Notes under the pieces: model-generated | The model's database searches: none | What the model saw: the letters and a program-made list of their open reading frames with translations, nothing else | Told to the model about the DNA's origin: nothing | NCBI GenBank assembly: GCA_006969625.1 | Contig: CP030885.1 | Span: 2,987,430 to 3,051,429 of the forward strand | Origin: Rhodospirillaceae bacterium | GTDB taxonomy: Bacteria > Pseudomonadota > Alphaproteobacteria > Kiloniellales > DSM-21159 | Length of the DNA: 64,000 bases | Direction of reading: 5' to 3' | Translations under genes and position numbers: made by a program | Part shown: in pieces, positions 21,769 through 30,374 of the stretch | Numbering within the stretch: position 1 is the first letter of the stretch | How the letters are laid out: every line of letters starts with the position of its first letter

Positions 21769-22050
21769 ATGCAGCTCGGCGACTACCTCAACTTCGCGAT
21801 CGCCCTGGCGCTCGTCCTGGCTCTGATCCTGGGGCTGAGTTGGCTGGTGAAGCGATTCGGCTTGGGCGGCCCGCTGGTCCGCGGCCTGCCGAGCGGCGCC
21901 GGTCGGCGGCTCGCCGTCGTCGAGGTGCTGACCCTCGATGCGCGCCGCAAGATGGTGCTGGTCAAGCGCGACGGACAGGAGCACCTGCTGCTGCTCGGCG
22001 CCGGCAACGACCTGGTGGTCGAGCGGGTTGCACCGGAGAGTGCCGAGTGA
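21769..22050 (+). CDS. fliO: Flagellar export assembly protein FliO
   Basis: A 93-residue protein with one N-terminal membrane helix (LNFAIALALVLALILGLSWL), then a small basic cytoplasmic domain with the FliO-type beta strands LAVVEVLTLDARRKMVLVKR and HLLLLGAGNDLVVE. FliO helps assemble the FliP ring. The stop overlaps the fliP start by one base, supporting translational coupling. Confidence 0.92.
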   Translation: MQLGDYLNFAIALALVLALILGLSWLVKRFGLGGPLVRGLPSGAGRRLAVVEVLTLDARRKMVLVKRDGQEHLLLLGAGNDLVVERVAPESAE

Positions 22051-22793
22051 TGCCGCGCCGCCTGCCGATGCTGGCCACCCTCGGCCTGCTTCTTGCGACA
22101 CTGCCGACGCAGCCGGCACTCGCACAGGCGCTGACGCTGGACTTCGGCGAGACCGGGGGCAGCCAGACGCAGACCATCCTGCAGCTCATCGCCCTCGTCA
22201 CCATCCTCTCGCTGGCGCCGTCGATCCTGGTCATGGTGACGTCATTCACCCGGATCGTCGTCGTCCTCTCGTTCCTGCGCTCGGCTTTGGGCATTCAGCA
22301 GACGCCCCCGAACTCCGTGCTGATCTCGCTGGCGCTGTTCCTGACCGCCTTCATCATGATGCCGACCCTGGAGGCGATCTACGAGCAGGCGGTCGCGCCG
22401 CTGCTCGCCGAGGAAATCGGCACGCTGGAGGCGCTGGACCTGGCGGCCGGGCCGCTGCGCGAGTTCATGCTGGGTCACGTCCGACCCGAGGACCTGCAGC
22501 TCTTCATCGACATCTCCGGCGTCGAGACGCCGGCGAGCCCCGAAGAGACGCCGATGCGCAGTCTGATCCCGGCCTTCATGATCAGCGAGCTGCGCCGCGC
22601 CTTCGAGATCGGCTTCCTGCTGTTCCTGCCGTTCCTGATCATCGACATGGTGGTGGCCTCGATCCTGATGTCGATGGGCATGCTGATGTTGCCGCCGGTG
22701 ATGATCTCCCTGCCCTTCAAACTGATCTTCTTCGTGCTGGTGGACGGCTGGTACCTGGTGGCCGGCTCGCTGGTGCAGAGCTATGGAGGCTAG
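22050..22793 (+). CDS. fliP: Flagellar export gate protein FliP
   Basis: A 247-residue gate protein with a cleavable signal peptide (residues 1-25, ending PALAQA), as in other FliP proteins. The family signatures SFTRIVVVLSFLRSALGIQQ and PPNSVLISLALFLTAFIM are present, and the C-terminal helices contain LMLPPVMISLPFKLIFFVLV. It forms the pore complex with FliQ and FliR, which are encoded on the opposite strand nearby. The start overlaps the fliO stop (ATGA-type). Confidence 0.97.
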   Translation: MPRRLPMLATLGLLLATLPTQPALAQALTLDFGETGGSQTQTILQLIALVTILSLAPSILVMVTSFTRIVVVLSFLRSALGIQQTPPNSVLISLALFLTAFIMMPTLEAIYEQAVAPLLAEEIGTLEALDLAAGPLREFMLGHVRPEDLQLFIDISGVETPASPEETPMRSLIPAFMISELRRAFEIGFLLFLPFLIIDMVVASILMSMGMLMLPPVMISLPFKLIFFVLVDGWYLVAGSLVQSYGG

Positions 22794-22800
22794 AGCGATC

Positions 22801-23253
22801 ATGGCGCAGGCAAACGTCTCTGCCGGCACCTACGACGTGCAGGTCTACGCCAATGGCCAATGGCGTTCGGTGGCCGCCTTCGACGACCGCCTGACCGCCA
22901 TCGACCAAGCCAAAGAGCTCGCCGAGAACCCTCGCTTCCTGAGCGTCAAGGTGATGAAGGAGCAGTTCGACGAACTGCGCCAGCTCTACGTACAGCAGAC
23001 GGTGTATCGCTCGGCTCCGGTCCGCGAGGAGACCCCGGAGCACAAGGAACGCAAGGGCGAGCAGGCCTTCAAGCGCCTGGGTGAGCGCCACCGTCAGCGG
23101 CTGACCCGCGAGCAGGCGATCCGCCAAGCCAAGCAGGCGCAGCGGCGTCAGACCTGGAGGCAGGTCAAGTTCGCCCTCGGGTTGACCTTCCGCCTGCTGC
23201 TGATCCTGGGTGCCGGCCTCGGTATCCTCTATTACATCCTGACGCAGTACTGA
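22801..23253 (+). CDS. Unknown membrane-anchored protein downstream of fliP
   Basis: A 150-residue protein of unknown function. The N-terminal ~65 residues look like a small alpha/beta domain (YDVQVYANGQWRSVAAFDDR, then VKVMKEQFDELRQLYVQQ). A very basic, Gln/Arg-rich coiled region follows (about 75-122), and a single C-terminal membrane helix (LTFRLLLILGAGLGILYYIL) makes it a tail-anchored protein with the body in the cytoplasm. It starts 7 bases after fliP and shares its operon, which suggests a role tied to export or membrane insertion. The ATG at 22801 is preferred to one 18 bases upstream that overlaps fliP. Confidence 0.75.
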   Translation: MAQANVSAGTYDVQVYANGQWRSVAAFDDRLTAIDQAKELAENPRFLSVKVMKEQFDELRQLYVQQTVYRSAPVREETPEHKERKGEQAFKRLGERHRQRLTREQAIRQAKQAQRRQTWRQVKFALGLTFRLLLILGAGLGILYYILTQY

Positions 23254-23320
23254 GCCCGCCCAGACCGCACCCGCCAGGCGCCTGTCGCCACGGTCGCGCT
23301 GCCCCCGGCGCCGCCAAGCC

Positions 23321-26300
23321 TCAGTTCAGGTCGCTGAGCTGGGTCTCGCGCAGCCGCGCCCGGTAGCTCGACATGAAGGCCTGGACGCGGTCGACCTGAG
23401 CGAGCTGCTGGGCGATGGTGGCGACGCTTTGCGGATCGAGATCCTCGGCCAGCAGCGCGAAGGCCTCGGCGTGCGGCCCCTCGGCCATCGCCGGCGCCCA
23501 GGCCTGACGCAGGCTCTGCAGCTCCTGACGCTCCCCGGCCAGCGTGTAGGCGACGGCGAGATTGAGCACTTGGCCGCTCGTCTCGACCGGCAGCGTTTCC
23601 GTGGCTTCGCCGGCCGGCGGCAGGGTGGCGGCGAGGGCGACGGCGGCGGAGGCCCAGTCCCGCTCTGCCCAGAGCACTTCCGCACGCAGCCGCAGGGCGT
23701 CCAGGCTCGAGTCGCCCTCCAGCAGGGCGAGGGCCTCCGCGCTCCGTCCGAGGTCTGACAAGGCGCGTGCGCGAAGATGGCGGCGTTGGCGCTGCAGCTC
23801 CTCCGGCACCGCCGACGTGGCACTGATCTCCAGTGCCTTTAGAGCCTCGCGCGGTTTGCGGTCGAGCAAGCGGATCAGGGCGAGACGCGCGCCGACGCGC
23901 GTCTTCTCCTCGCCGCTCAGCCGGAACTGCACCTGCCCCTCCAGCAGTCCGGCCGCACGGTCCAGCAGGTCGACGGCGACGAGACGGTCGGCGAGCTGTT
24001 CGATCAGGCGATTGCCCGGCGCCCCTGGGGGAGTCAGTTCGCGGAACTCCTCGTAGAGGCTGAGCGAGGTCAGTGGCGGAATCTCCGGCCGGTCCGGGCC
24101 CAAGAAGAGCCGTGCGAAGAGCGCGCTCAGCTCCTTTGCCGCCGCCTCGGCCCGGCTGGTGCCGGGGAAGTAGGTGGCCGCCTGGCGCAGCGCCCGCAGC
24201 GCCTCGCGCCAGCGCCCTTCGCGCTGATACAGCTCTCCCAGCCGCTGCAGGAGGGCAAACTCGAAGGCATCGCCGCGCCAGGCGAAGCGCAACTGCTCGA
24301 GCTGCTCGATCGCCTCGTCGGCCGGCATTTCTCCTGCGGCCAGGGCCGCGTCGATCAGGGCCAGACGCGCCTGCACCGAGGGCGCACCGAGACCGCCGGC
24401 GGCCAGACGCTTGAACGTCTCGCGCGCCTCGTCCCGCTCGCCCTCGGCGTCGAGCAACATAGCGAAGAGGAAGTCGTGACGGGCGCGCTCCAGATCCGTG
24501 ACGAGATCGGCTCCCGCGCGCTCGAGCTGGGTCGCCGCAGCGCCGGGGTCGCCCGCCTCGAGGGTCGCCTCGGCCGCGGCCAGCCGCAGGCGCAGCCGCA
24601 CCGGTCGCGGGTAATCCTCGAGCAGAGACTCGGCTTCGCGGAACAGTTCGGCCGCCGCCGGCCAGTCCTGAGCTTCGCCCGCCAGCGCCGCACGCCAGAG
24701 GTCGGCCTCGGGCTCGTTCAGCAGCGCCGGTTCGCCGAGCAGTTCCTGCGCCCGCTGATGATCGCCGACCAGCAGGCGACTGGCCGCCTCCAACAGCAGA
24801 AGCTGAGGGTCGGCGCGAAGTTCGGCGTTCTCGCGGCGGATCAGACTGAGCACGCCAAGCGCCTCGCTACCCAACCCATGCGCGAAGTAGAAGCGGGCCA
24901 GCGCCAAGCGGGCGAGGCCGAGCGAGGGTCCGCGGGCGTCGATCACGGCGCGCTGCAGCTTCTGGCGGCGGTCGTTGAAGGTATCGGCCCCGCCCAGGCG
25001 CCAGGCGGCCAGATCGAACAGACGCGGCGGCATGGCCCCCGGCAAGTCCGCGACTTCGGCAGGACCGGGCTGCCGGCCGGGAGTGACGCTCGGACCGGGC
25101 GCCGCGATCCGCACGCCGTCGTCGGCCAGCGCGACCTCCAGGTCTTCGATGCGCGGCCGGATCGCCAACCCCTGCATCGTCGGCAGTAGCTCGAACGCAG
25201 CGAACTCCCGGCCTTCCGGCGTCGCCTGTCCCTCGGCGGCGAGCGGGACGAGAACCAGCGGATCCCCGCTCGCCGGATCGCTGGCCTGCATGCGCACGCG
25301 CGGCCGGTCGACGGCGAGGTGAACCTGCGCCTGCGCACCGTCGCGGCGCACCTGGATGGGCGCACCACCCGGCCGATCGCCGCCGGCCCGCCGGAACTCG
25401 ACCAGCCAGCCGGCCCCGTCGGACCAAAGCTGAGGCATGTAGAAGGGGGAGTCCTCGAAGTGCAGGAGCGTCCCCCCGTCCGTCTCCACGGCAGCGACCG
25501 GTCCCAACTCGGGCGCCAGTTCGGCCAGGGCAGCGGCCAGATCGACCGGAGCCCTGTCGGCGAAGCCCAGCAACACGCCGGCACCGCGCTTCAGCGCGAC
25601 GGCGCCGGTATCGTCGGGCCAGGCGAAGCGCAGCAGGACAGGCGGCGTCGCCGGCGCCGCCGTGCCGGGCATCGGCCGTGCCTCCGGCGCCTCGACCGCC
25701 TCGCGGCTGACGAAGCCAGGCGACTCGGGCACCGGCGTCGCAGCGACTTCGGCTGCGGGTACCGGCGGCGCGGCCGGCTCTGGCAACGGAGCGCTGGCGG
25801 CGCTCGGCGGAGCTTGCGGCTGCGGGGTCGCGTCCGGCCGTTCACTCTGCGCGGTCGCCGCGGCTGCGGCTGCCGGCTCCGCCGCCGGCGTTGGCTCGGT
25901 TGACGTGGGCAGCAGAGGGGTCGGAGCATCTTGCGGCGCTGCGGGCGCGGACGTCGAAACCGATTCGTCGGTGGCGGCCAACGCCGGCGCTGGCGGCGCG
26001 TCTGCCTCGGGTGCCGGTCCTTGCTCGTTCGGCCGCATCAGGTCGACAACCACGCGCGGGCCGTCTGCGAAGACGCGCAAGCGGGTGCCCGGAGCCACCT
26101 GGAGGGCGACGCGTGTCTCGCCCTCGACGCGCCGATCGGCGAAGCGGCGCAGCAGGCTGGGCGGCCTGGCCTGCAGGCGGCTGACGTCCAGTCGGGCGCT
26201 CTCCTCGAAGACCAGCTCCGCAGACTCGCCGGACTGCGTGGACCTGTAGCCCACGACACTCGGCCAATCGAAGACCAGCCGCTCGAAGTCGGTGTGCTGG

Positions 26301-26809
26301 CCGACGCGCACGCGAACCTCGGGCGGCGAAGCCGTCGACGCCGGCTGGCTTGGCGCGCTTTCGGCTGTGCGCTCGGCCTGGGCCGGCTCCGATGCGGCCT
26401 GGGCCGTGCTGGCCGGCGGCGTGGGGCCGCCGGAGACCTGGCCGCCGGCGCCGCCGTTCGCCAGGTCGAGCACCACCTTCGGACCGAGCGTGAAGCCGGT
26501 GAGGCCGTAGCTGCCCTCGAGCTCGAACGAGAGGCTGCGTCCGTCGGGAGCGACCGAAACCTCTTCCAGGTAGCGGAACAGGTGCCGCTCGGCCGAGGCC
26601 GTATCGAAGGCGGCCGGGCGATCGAAGCGCACTGTCAGGCGCCCGTCGGCGATCTCGGCGGCATACCCTACGGGAGCCCCCCAGTCGAACACCAGGCGCC
26701 CGAAATCCGCATGTACGCCGCCGCGCACCTTCACCTGCTCGGCAGCAAGACTCGGTGCGGCCAGGACCAGCGACAGCAAGACCACGGCCAACAGGCAGCG
26801 GGGGTTCAT
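23321..26809 (-). CDS. Large periplasmic AMIN-like/TPR protein
   Basis: A 1162-residue exported protein. The signal peptide covers residues 1-22 (LLAVVLLSLVLAAPSLA). It has two related beta-rich modules, each opening with a V-VR-G-H-DF-RLVFDW pattern (about 23-110 and 150-245), reminiscent of AMIN domains that bind peptidoglycan. A Pro/Ala-rich linker follows (about 250-370), then a third, weaker beta module (about 375-480). From about 560 to 1150 it is a long tetratricopeptide-type solenoid rich in L-A-A-L-Y/F heptads. The start overlaps the preceding MotB-like stop (ATGA). An out-of-frame-looking extension upstream is discarded. The operon places it with two MotB-like genes, so a periplasmic motor or wall-anchoring role is likely but unproven. 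Confidence 0.85.
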   Translation of the reverse strand: MNPRCLLAVVLLSLVLAAPSLAAEQVKVRGGVHADFGRLVFDWGAPVGYAAEIADGRLTVRFDRPAAFDTASAERHLFRYLEEVSVAPDGRSLSFELEGSYGLTGFTLGPKVVLDLANGGAGGQVSGGPTPPASTAQAASEPAQAERTAESAPSQPASTASPPEVRVRVGQHTDFERLVFDWPSVVGYRSTQSGESAELVFEESARLDVSRLQARPPSLLRRFADRRVEGETRVALQVAPGTRLRVFADGPRVVVDLMRPNEQGPAPEADAPPAPALAATDESVSTSAPAAPQDAPTPLLPTSTEPTPAAEPAAAAAATAQSERPDATPQPQAPPSAASAPLPEPAAPPVPAAEVAATPVPESPGFVSREAVEAPEARPMPGTAAPATPPVLLRFAWPDDTGAVALKRGAGVLLGFADRAPVDLAAALAELAPELGPVAAVETDGGTLLHFEDSPFYMPQLWSDGAGWLVEFRRAGGDRPGGAPIQVRRDGAQAQVHLAVDRPRVRMQASDPASGDPLVLVPLAAEGQATPEGREFAAFELLPTMQGLAIRPRIEDLEVALADDGVRIAAPGPSVTPGRQPGPAEVADLPGAMPPRLFDLAAWRLGGADTFNDRRQKLQRAVIDARGPSLGLARLALARFYFAHGLGSEALGVLSLIRRENAELRADPQLLLLEAASRLLVGDHQRAQELLGEPALLNEPEADLWRAALAGEAQDWPAAAELFREAESLLEDYPRPVRLRLRLAAAEATLEAGDPGAAATQLERAGADLVTDLERARHDFLFAMLLDAEGERDEARETFKRLAAGGLGAPSVQARLALIDAALAAGEMPADEAIEQLEQLRFAWRGDAFEFALLQRLGELYQREGRWREALRALRQAATYFPGTSRAEAAAKELSALFARLFLGPDRPEIPPLTSLSLYEEFRELTPPGAPGNRLIEQLADRLVAVDLLDRAAGLLEGQVQFRLSGEEKTRVGARLALIRLLDRKPREALKALEISATSAVPEELQRQRRHLRARALSDLGRSAEALALLEGDSSLDALRLRAEVLWAERDWASAAVALAATLPPAGEATETLPVETSGQVLNLAVAYTLAGERQELQSLRQAWAPAMAEGPHAEAFALLAEDLDPQSVATIAQQLAQVDRVQAFMSSYRARLRETQLSDLN

Positions 26810-27549
26810 CGGTAGTCTCCGGCACGTTCGTGGATCAGGATTTCGACCCGGCGGGCCAGGGCCAGGCGCTCCTCGCGCTCGAGGGATACCGGCAGGGTGT
26901 CGTAGCGGCTGTGGCCATAGCCGAGAACCACCACCTCGCCGCGCACGCCGGCGCTGCGCAGCAAGGCGGCCACGGCAGCCGCGCGGGACAGCGAGAGCTC
27001 CCAGTTGGACGGCCAAGGCCCGTTGCGGACGGCGCGCGGATCGGCATGGCCTGCGACCTCGATCACGTTCTCGATGTGCCGCAGCAGGCCGCCCATCTCG
27101 AAGAGGGCCGAGCGCGCCCCGGCCCGCGGCGTCGCTGTGCCGGCCGCGAACAGCAGGTCGCCCGGCAGGGAGACGACCAGATGGTCGGCGCGACGCTCGA
27201 CCCGTCCGCCGGCCAGGTCCGGCATCTCGGCCAGACGCCGCTCCAAGAGGGCGCTCAGATAGTCCAGATTGGCGCCCGGCGCGACCCGGACGTCCGGCAT
27301 GTCGAGCAACTCGTCCGGCCGCACGACCGCCGGCACGTCGATCCGCCGAAGCTGTTCGGCCAGGCTGTCCGACACGCTGCGCCAAGCGGCGGCCTCGATC
27401 GACATCATGGCGAACAGCATGACGAAGAAGGTGAGCATCAGGGCGACGAGGTCGGTAAAGGTGACCAACCAGGCCGGACGGCTGCCCTTGCCCCGCGCCA
27501 GCGCCTCGGCAGCCTCGGGGAGTGGCGGGATCTCGCCGCCGCGTCTCAT
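26806..27549 (-). CDS. MotB-like stator protein with OmpA domain (first of pair)
   Basis: A 247-residue protein with a single N-terminal membrane helix (about 26-48). The helix has the MotB pattern with an acidic residue at its start, TFTDLVALMLTFFVMLF; that Asp corresponds to the ion-carrying Asp of MotB. A periplasmic linker follows, then a C-terminal OmpA-like peptidoglycan-binding domain (about 115-240: IEVAGHADPRA, ELSLSRAAAVAALL, VVVLGYGHSRYD). This is the standard MotB layout, slightly short. No motA lies beside it; the only motA in the window is at 62334. It overlaps the neighbouring genes at both ends. Confidence 0.85.
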   Translation of the reverse strand: MRRGGEIPPLPEAAEALARGKGSRPAWLVTFTDLVALMLTFFVMLFAMMSIEAAAWRSVSDSLAEQLRRIDVPAVVRPDELLDMPDVRVAPGANLDYLSALLERRLAEMPDLAGGRVERRADHLVVSLPGDLLFAAGTATPRAGARSALFEMGGLLRHIENVIEVAGHADPRAVRNGPWPSNWELSLSRAAAVAALLRSAGVRGEVVVLGYGHSRYDTLPVSLEREERLALARRVEILIHERAGDYR

Positions 27550-28217
27550 CGCACCGCTCCGGCCGACGGCAGGTCGCGGACCCTCATCACCAAGCGGACC
27601 TTGCCTTCGGAGCCCGGCAAGAGGCCGACGGAGAGCTTGTCCGCCGGCATGCCGCGCCGCGCGAAGTCGCGCGCAAGGGTTCCGGCACGCCGCGGCGCCA
27701 GGGTCGCTGGGGTCGAGGACAGGCCGCTAAGCGCGTCGCGGTCGACCCCGACCAGCATCTCCAGATCGTAGTCGGTCGCGGCCGGCCGCTCCGGTCCGAG
27801 CAGCCGTGCCAGACGGCTGAGCAGGACGGTCGGCCCTGCGCGCAGCCGCGCCTCCTCGGCGAAGAACAGCGCCTCGGTCGGGATCTCGACGCGTAGCTCA
27901 CCGAACAGCTCGCTTCGCTCGACGCGCGCCATCGGCAGGGTGGAAGAGAAGAGGTTGCGGATCCGCTCGGTCAACTCGGCGGCGCCGGAAATCGGGCCTA
28001 GCCCGGAGCCGAGCTCGATATGCGGAACGTCGCTGCGGATGCGGCCGTCGAAGGCGTCGTTCACCGAGCTGACAACGAGTTCCACCTTCTCCTGCTCGAA
28101 CCTGGCGATGGCCGTCAGCATGATGAAGAAGGCGAGAAGCAGCAGCTTCAGGCTGAGCAGCGCGACGACGTTGGCGTCGCCGGCCTGACCGCTGTTGGGG
28201 CGCCGCAGCGCAGGCAT
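27546..28217 (-). CDS. MotB-like protein lacking the helix Asp (second of pair)
   Basis: A 223-residue protein with one N-terminal membrane helix (VVALLSLKLLLLAFFIMLTA, about 17-36) and a periplasmic C-terminal domain of OmpA-like appearance (TEALFFAEEARLRAGPTVLL, then YDLEMLVGVDRDAL). Aligning AFF-IML with MotB AFFLVMW puts Ser where the ion-carrying Asp should be, and a Lys within the helix. It overlaps the following MotB-like gene by 4 bases. It may be a structural partner rather than an ion channel subunit. The ATG at 28217 is chosen over a longer frame without homology. Confidence 0.75.
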   Translation of the reverse strand: MPALRRPNSGQAGDANVVALLSLKLLLLAFFIMLTAIARFEQEKVELVVSSVNDAFDGRIRSDVPHIELGSGLGPISGAAELTERIRNLFSSTLPMARVERSELFGELRVEIPTEALFFAEEARLRAGPTVLLSRLARLLGPERPAATDYDLEMLVGVDRDALSGLSSTPATLAPRRAGTLARDFARRGMPADKLSVGLLPGSEGKVRLVMRVRDLPSAGAVR

Positions 28218-28404
28218 GCCCACTCCTTCCAGCCGCTGGAGAAACCCCGGCGGTGGGGGCCGGATGGCCCCGCATCGCACTCGCGATGCCAGTCTAGGTG
28301 CGGAATGGTTAACGGAGCCTAACGCAACGTCCCGCAAAGACACCCCGGTTAGAGGCGCCCGAGTGCGGCAGCCAGGGCCCCGCCGGGTCGCCGCCTGCCC
28401 GCCG

Positions 28405-29064
28405 TCAATCGAAGCTGGCGAGCAGGGCGTCGATGTCCTCCTGGCTGATCGCCTCCTCGGCGGACTGCGGGCCGTTCATCAGGTGCTTTTCCGCGCCTTC
28501 CTCGGCCGGCGCCTCGACCGGTTTGACGGGCGCCTTCTCGCCTTGGCGTTTGAGGTCCTCGCCGAAGGCCTCGAGCAGGGCATGCACCTTGCCCTCGATC
28601 TGGGTCAGCGTGCCGACCACTTTCTTGATGCGCTGGCCGGTGATGTCCTGAAACCCGCACGCCTCGTAGACCTGGGTGACGGCGTCGACCACCTTCTCGG
28701 CCAACTCGGGGGGCATGTCGCCGGTCAGCCCTTCGATCGCCTCGACCTGCTCCATGATGGTATTGGTGGCCTGCTCCGTGGCGCCGACCACGGCTTCCAG
28801 TTCCTGGCCGGCGACCGGCAGGTGCTCGTCGGTGATCTCGTCGGGCCGCAGCGAGGCGATCTCCTCGCGCGCGCGCTGGATGTAGATCGCGAGCTGCTCG
28901 ATCTCGGCGTAGAGTTTCAGGTTGACCGAGGAGAGGTCGCCGTCGGCGGTCGACATGATGGCGTCCACAATCTCGACCAGGTCTCTCGGATCGATCTCCG
29001 GATGGCGACGGCCGAAGTCGGCCAAGCGCATGCGGAGGTCGTTCTGTTGCGCCAGCGCGGTCAT
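28405..29064 (-). CDS. cheZ: CheZ-family protein phosphatase of CheY
   Basis: A 219-residue cytosolic protein. The long helical hairpin contains the CheZ catalytic segment QDITGQRIKKVVGTL near residue 140, with the Asp/Gln pair that inserts into the CheY active site. The C-terminus ends ISQEDIDALLASFD, the amphipathic tail that tethers phospho-CheY. Between them is a charged linker. It follows cheY by 26 bases on the same strand. CheZ is not universal in Alphaproteobacteria, many of which use phosphate sinks instead. Confidence 0.93.
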   Translation of the reverse strand: MTALAQQNDLRMRLADFGRRHPEIDPRDLVEIVDAIMSTADGDLSSVNLKLYAEIEQLAIYIQRAREEIASLRPDEITDEHLPVAGQELEAVVGATEQATNTIMEQVEAIEGLTGDMPPELAEKVVDAVTQVYEACGFQDITGQRIKKVVGTLTQIEGKVHALLEAFGEDLKRQGEKAPVKPVEAPAEEGAEKHLMNGPQSAEEAISQEDIDALLASFD

Positions 29065-29090
29065 GCCCGGAGCGTCCCGAGGCGCGCGGA

Positions 29091-29480
29091 TCAGAAGTTG
29101 CCGAGCACGGCGCTGAGCTTCTGCTTCAGCGTCGCGGCGTTGAACGGCTTGACGATGTAGTTGGTCACACCGGCCTGCTTGGCGGCGACGACGTTCTCCG
29201 TCTTGCTCTCGGCGGTGATCATGACGAAGGGCAGGCTGGCCAGCTTGCCGTCGGCACGAACCTCCTTGAGAAGCTGCAGGCCGCTCATCGGCTCCATGTT
29301 CCAGTCGGAGATGACCAGACCGTAGTTCTTGTCGCGGAGCTTCTGCAGCGCCGCGGCCCCGTCGGTCGCCTCGTCGACGTTGTCGAAGCCGAGCTGCTTG
29401 AGCAGGTTGCGGATGATCCGAAGCATCGTCTTGTAGTCGTCGACGATGAGGATCGGCATGTTCATATCGACGCCGCTCAT
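29091..29480 (-). CDS. cheY: Chemotaxis response regulator CheY
   Basis: A 129-residue single receiver domain. Acidic pocket DD (ILIVDDYKTML), phospho-acceptor Asp in LVISDWNMEPMSG, Thr in MITAES and Lys in IVKPFN are all present, so it should be phosphorylatable. Phospho-CheY binds the FliM N-terminus to bias motor rotation. The ATG at 29480 has a GGGAGAG ribosome-binding site. It heads a cheY-cheZ pair inside the flagellar cluster, with no cheA in the window. Confidence 0.95.
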   Translation of the reverse strand: MSGVDMNMPILIVDDYKTMLRIIRNLLKQLGFDNVDEATDGAAALQKLRDKNYGLVISDWNMEPMSGLQLLKEVRADGKLASLPFVMITAESKTENVVAAKQAGVTNYIVKPFNAATLKQKLSAVLGNF

Positions 29481-29565
29481 ACCACTCTCCCGAAGCGGTC
29501 CCGACGCCGCGGTCGCTGTCCGGCGGCGGGATCGTTAATACTAGGGCAACGCTAGCCTTTTGGTC

Positions 29566-29580
29566 TTAACGGCGAGTAAA
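29566..29580. promoter_or_regulatory. CtrA-like box upstream of cheY
   Basis: TTAA-N7-TAAA, one base off the CtrA consensus, about 86 bases upstream of the cheY start. It lies in a 161-base gap that is locally AT-rich (29535-29595) and is bounded only by the end of another minus-strand gene, so it can only serve cheY-cheZ. Confidence 0.4.
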
Positions 29581-29641
29581 AAGCGTTTTTCTTTCCGCCC
29601 TCTAAAGCGCCGGCTGCCGTCTCGCTGCGCGATTTCTCCGG

Positions 29642-30334
29642 CTATTCGCGTGGCAGCGGCAGGTCACGGCGCTGGGCCAGTTCGAGCGTCACCGCCTTGG
29701 CCGTCTCCGGGTTCATCTCAGCAAGAATCGGGGCGGTCTTGCGTTCCTTCATGTTCTCGATCACATCGAGCAGCACCGGCATCTCGAGCTCCTCGAAGAT
29801 GCGTGCGGCGTCCTTCGGCTTCATCGACTCGTAGATCTTCACCAGCGAGTCGAGTTGCGCCTGCTCCTGTTCGTCGTGCTGGACCAACAGCCCCTCGATC
29901 ACCGACTGAAGCTGCTCCAGCTCCGCGATCTTCTGTTCGATCCGCGTCTCGGCCGCGCTCAGCAGCGCCTCGCGCGTTTCCAGCTCCGCTTCGCGCCGCT
30001 CCAGCTCGGCACGGCGCTGCGACAGCGCCTGGAGCAGCTCGATCTCGCTGTCGGTCAGCGCGAAGGGATCGCTCGGCAGGTTGGCGAGCAGATCCTGGGG
30101 GTCCGCCGCTTCCTCGGCCGTCCCGCTGGCCTGCGCCTGCGCGGCGGGCTCAGCCTGCGCGGCTGCCGCCGGTTCGGCCATGGCCTCCGGCGGTCCCGGC
30201 AGCGGATCGGTCGGTGCGGCGGGCGGCGGGCTCTCCTGGGCCCAGGCGGTCAGGCCTTCGCGCAAGCCCTCCAGCCGCAGGGCCAAGGTGAGTACGGCGA
30301 CAGCGATGACGAGGGGAAGCAGACGCAAGCGCAT
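29642..30334 (-). CDS. MotE/FliJ-like coiled-coil protein with signal anchor
   Basis: A 230-residue protein with an N-terminal membrane or signal segment (LLPLVIAVAVLTLALRL), a Pro/Ala-rich linker (30-75), a long coiled coil (about 95-150, rich in ELERREAELETREALL-type heptads), and a C-terminal MgtE-N-like helical domain (IYESMKPKDAARIFEELEMP, ILAEMNPETAKAV). This matches the MotE family; in Rhizobia MotE is a chaperone for the periplasmic motor protein MotC. In the same operon as fliL-fliM-DUF6468. Confidence 0.85.
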   Translation of the reverse strand: MRLRLLPLVIAVAVLTLALRLEGLREGLTAWAQESPPPAAPTDPLPGPPEAMAEPAAAAQAEPAAQAQASGTAEEAADPQDLLANLPSDPFALTDSEIELLQALSQRRAELERREAELETREALLSAAETRIEQKIAELEQLQSVIEGLLVQHDEQEQAQLDSLVKIYESMKPKDAARIFEELEMPVLLDVIENMKERKTAPILAEMNPETAKAVTLELAQRRDLPLPRE

Positions 30335-30374
30335 CGGTCGGATCTCGGTCGTCTCGGGTTTGGCGCGGCAAGGA

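Noticed and set aside
28304..28330. CtrA box upstream of the second MotB-like gene
   Set aside because: TTAA is followed by CTAA at N6 or TAAC at N7; two mismatches or wrong spacing, so not called.
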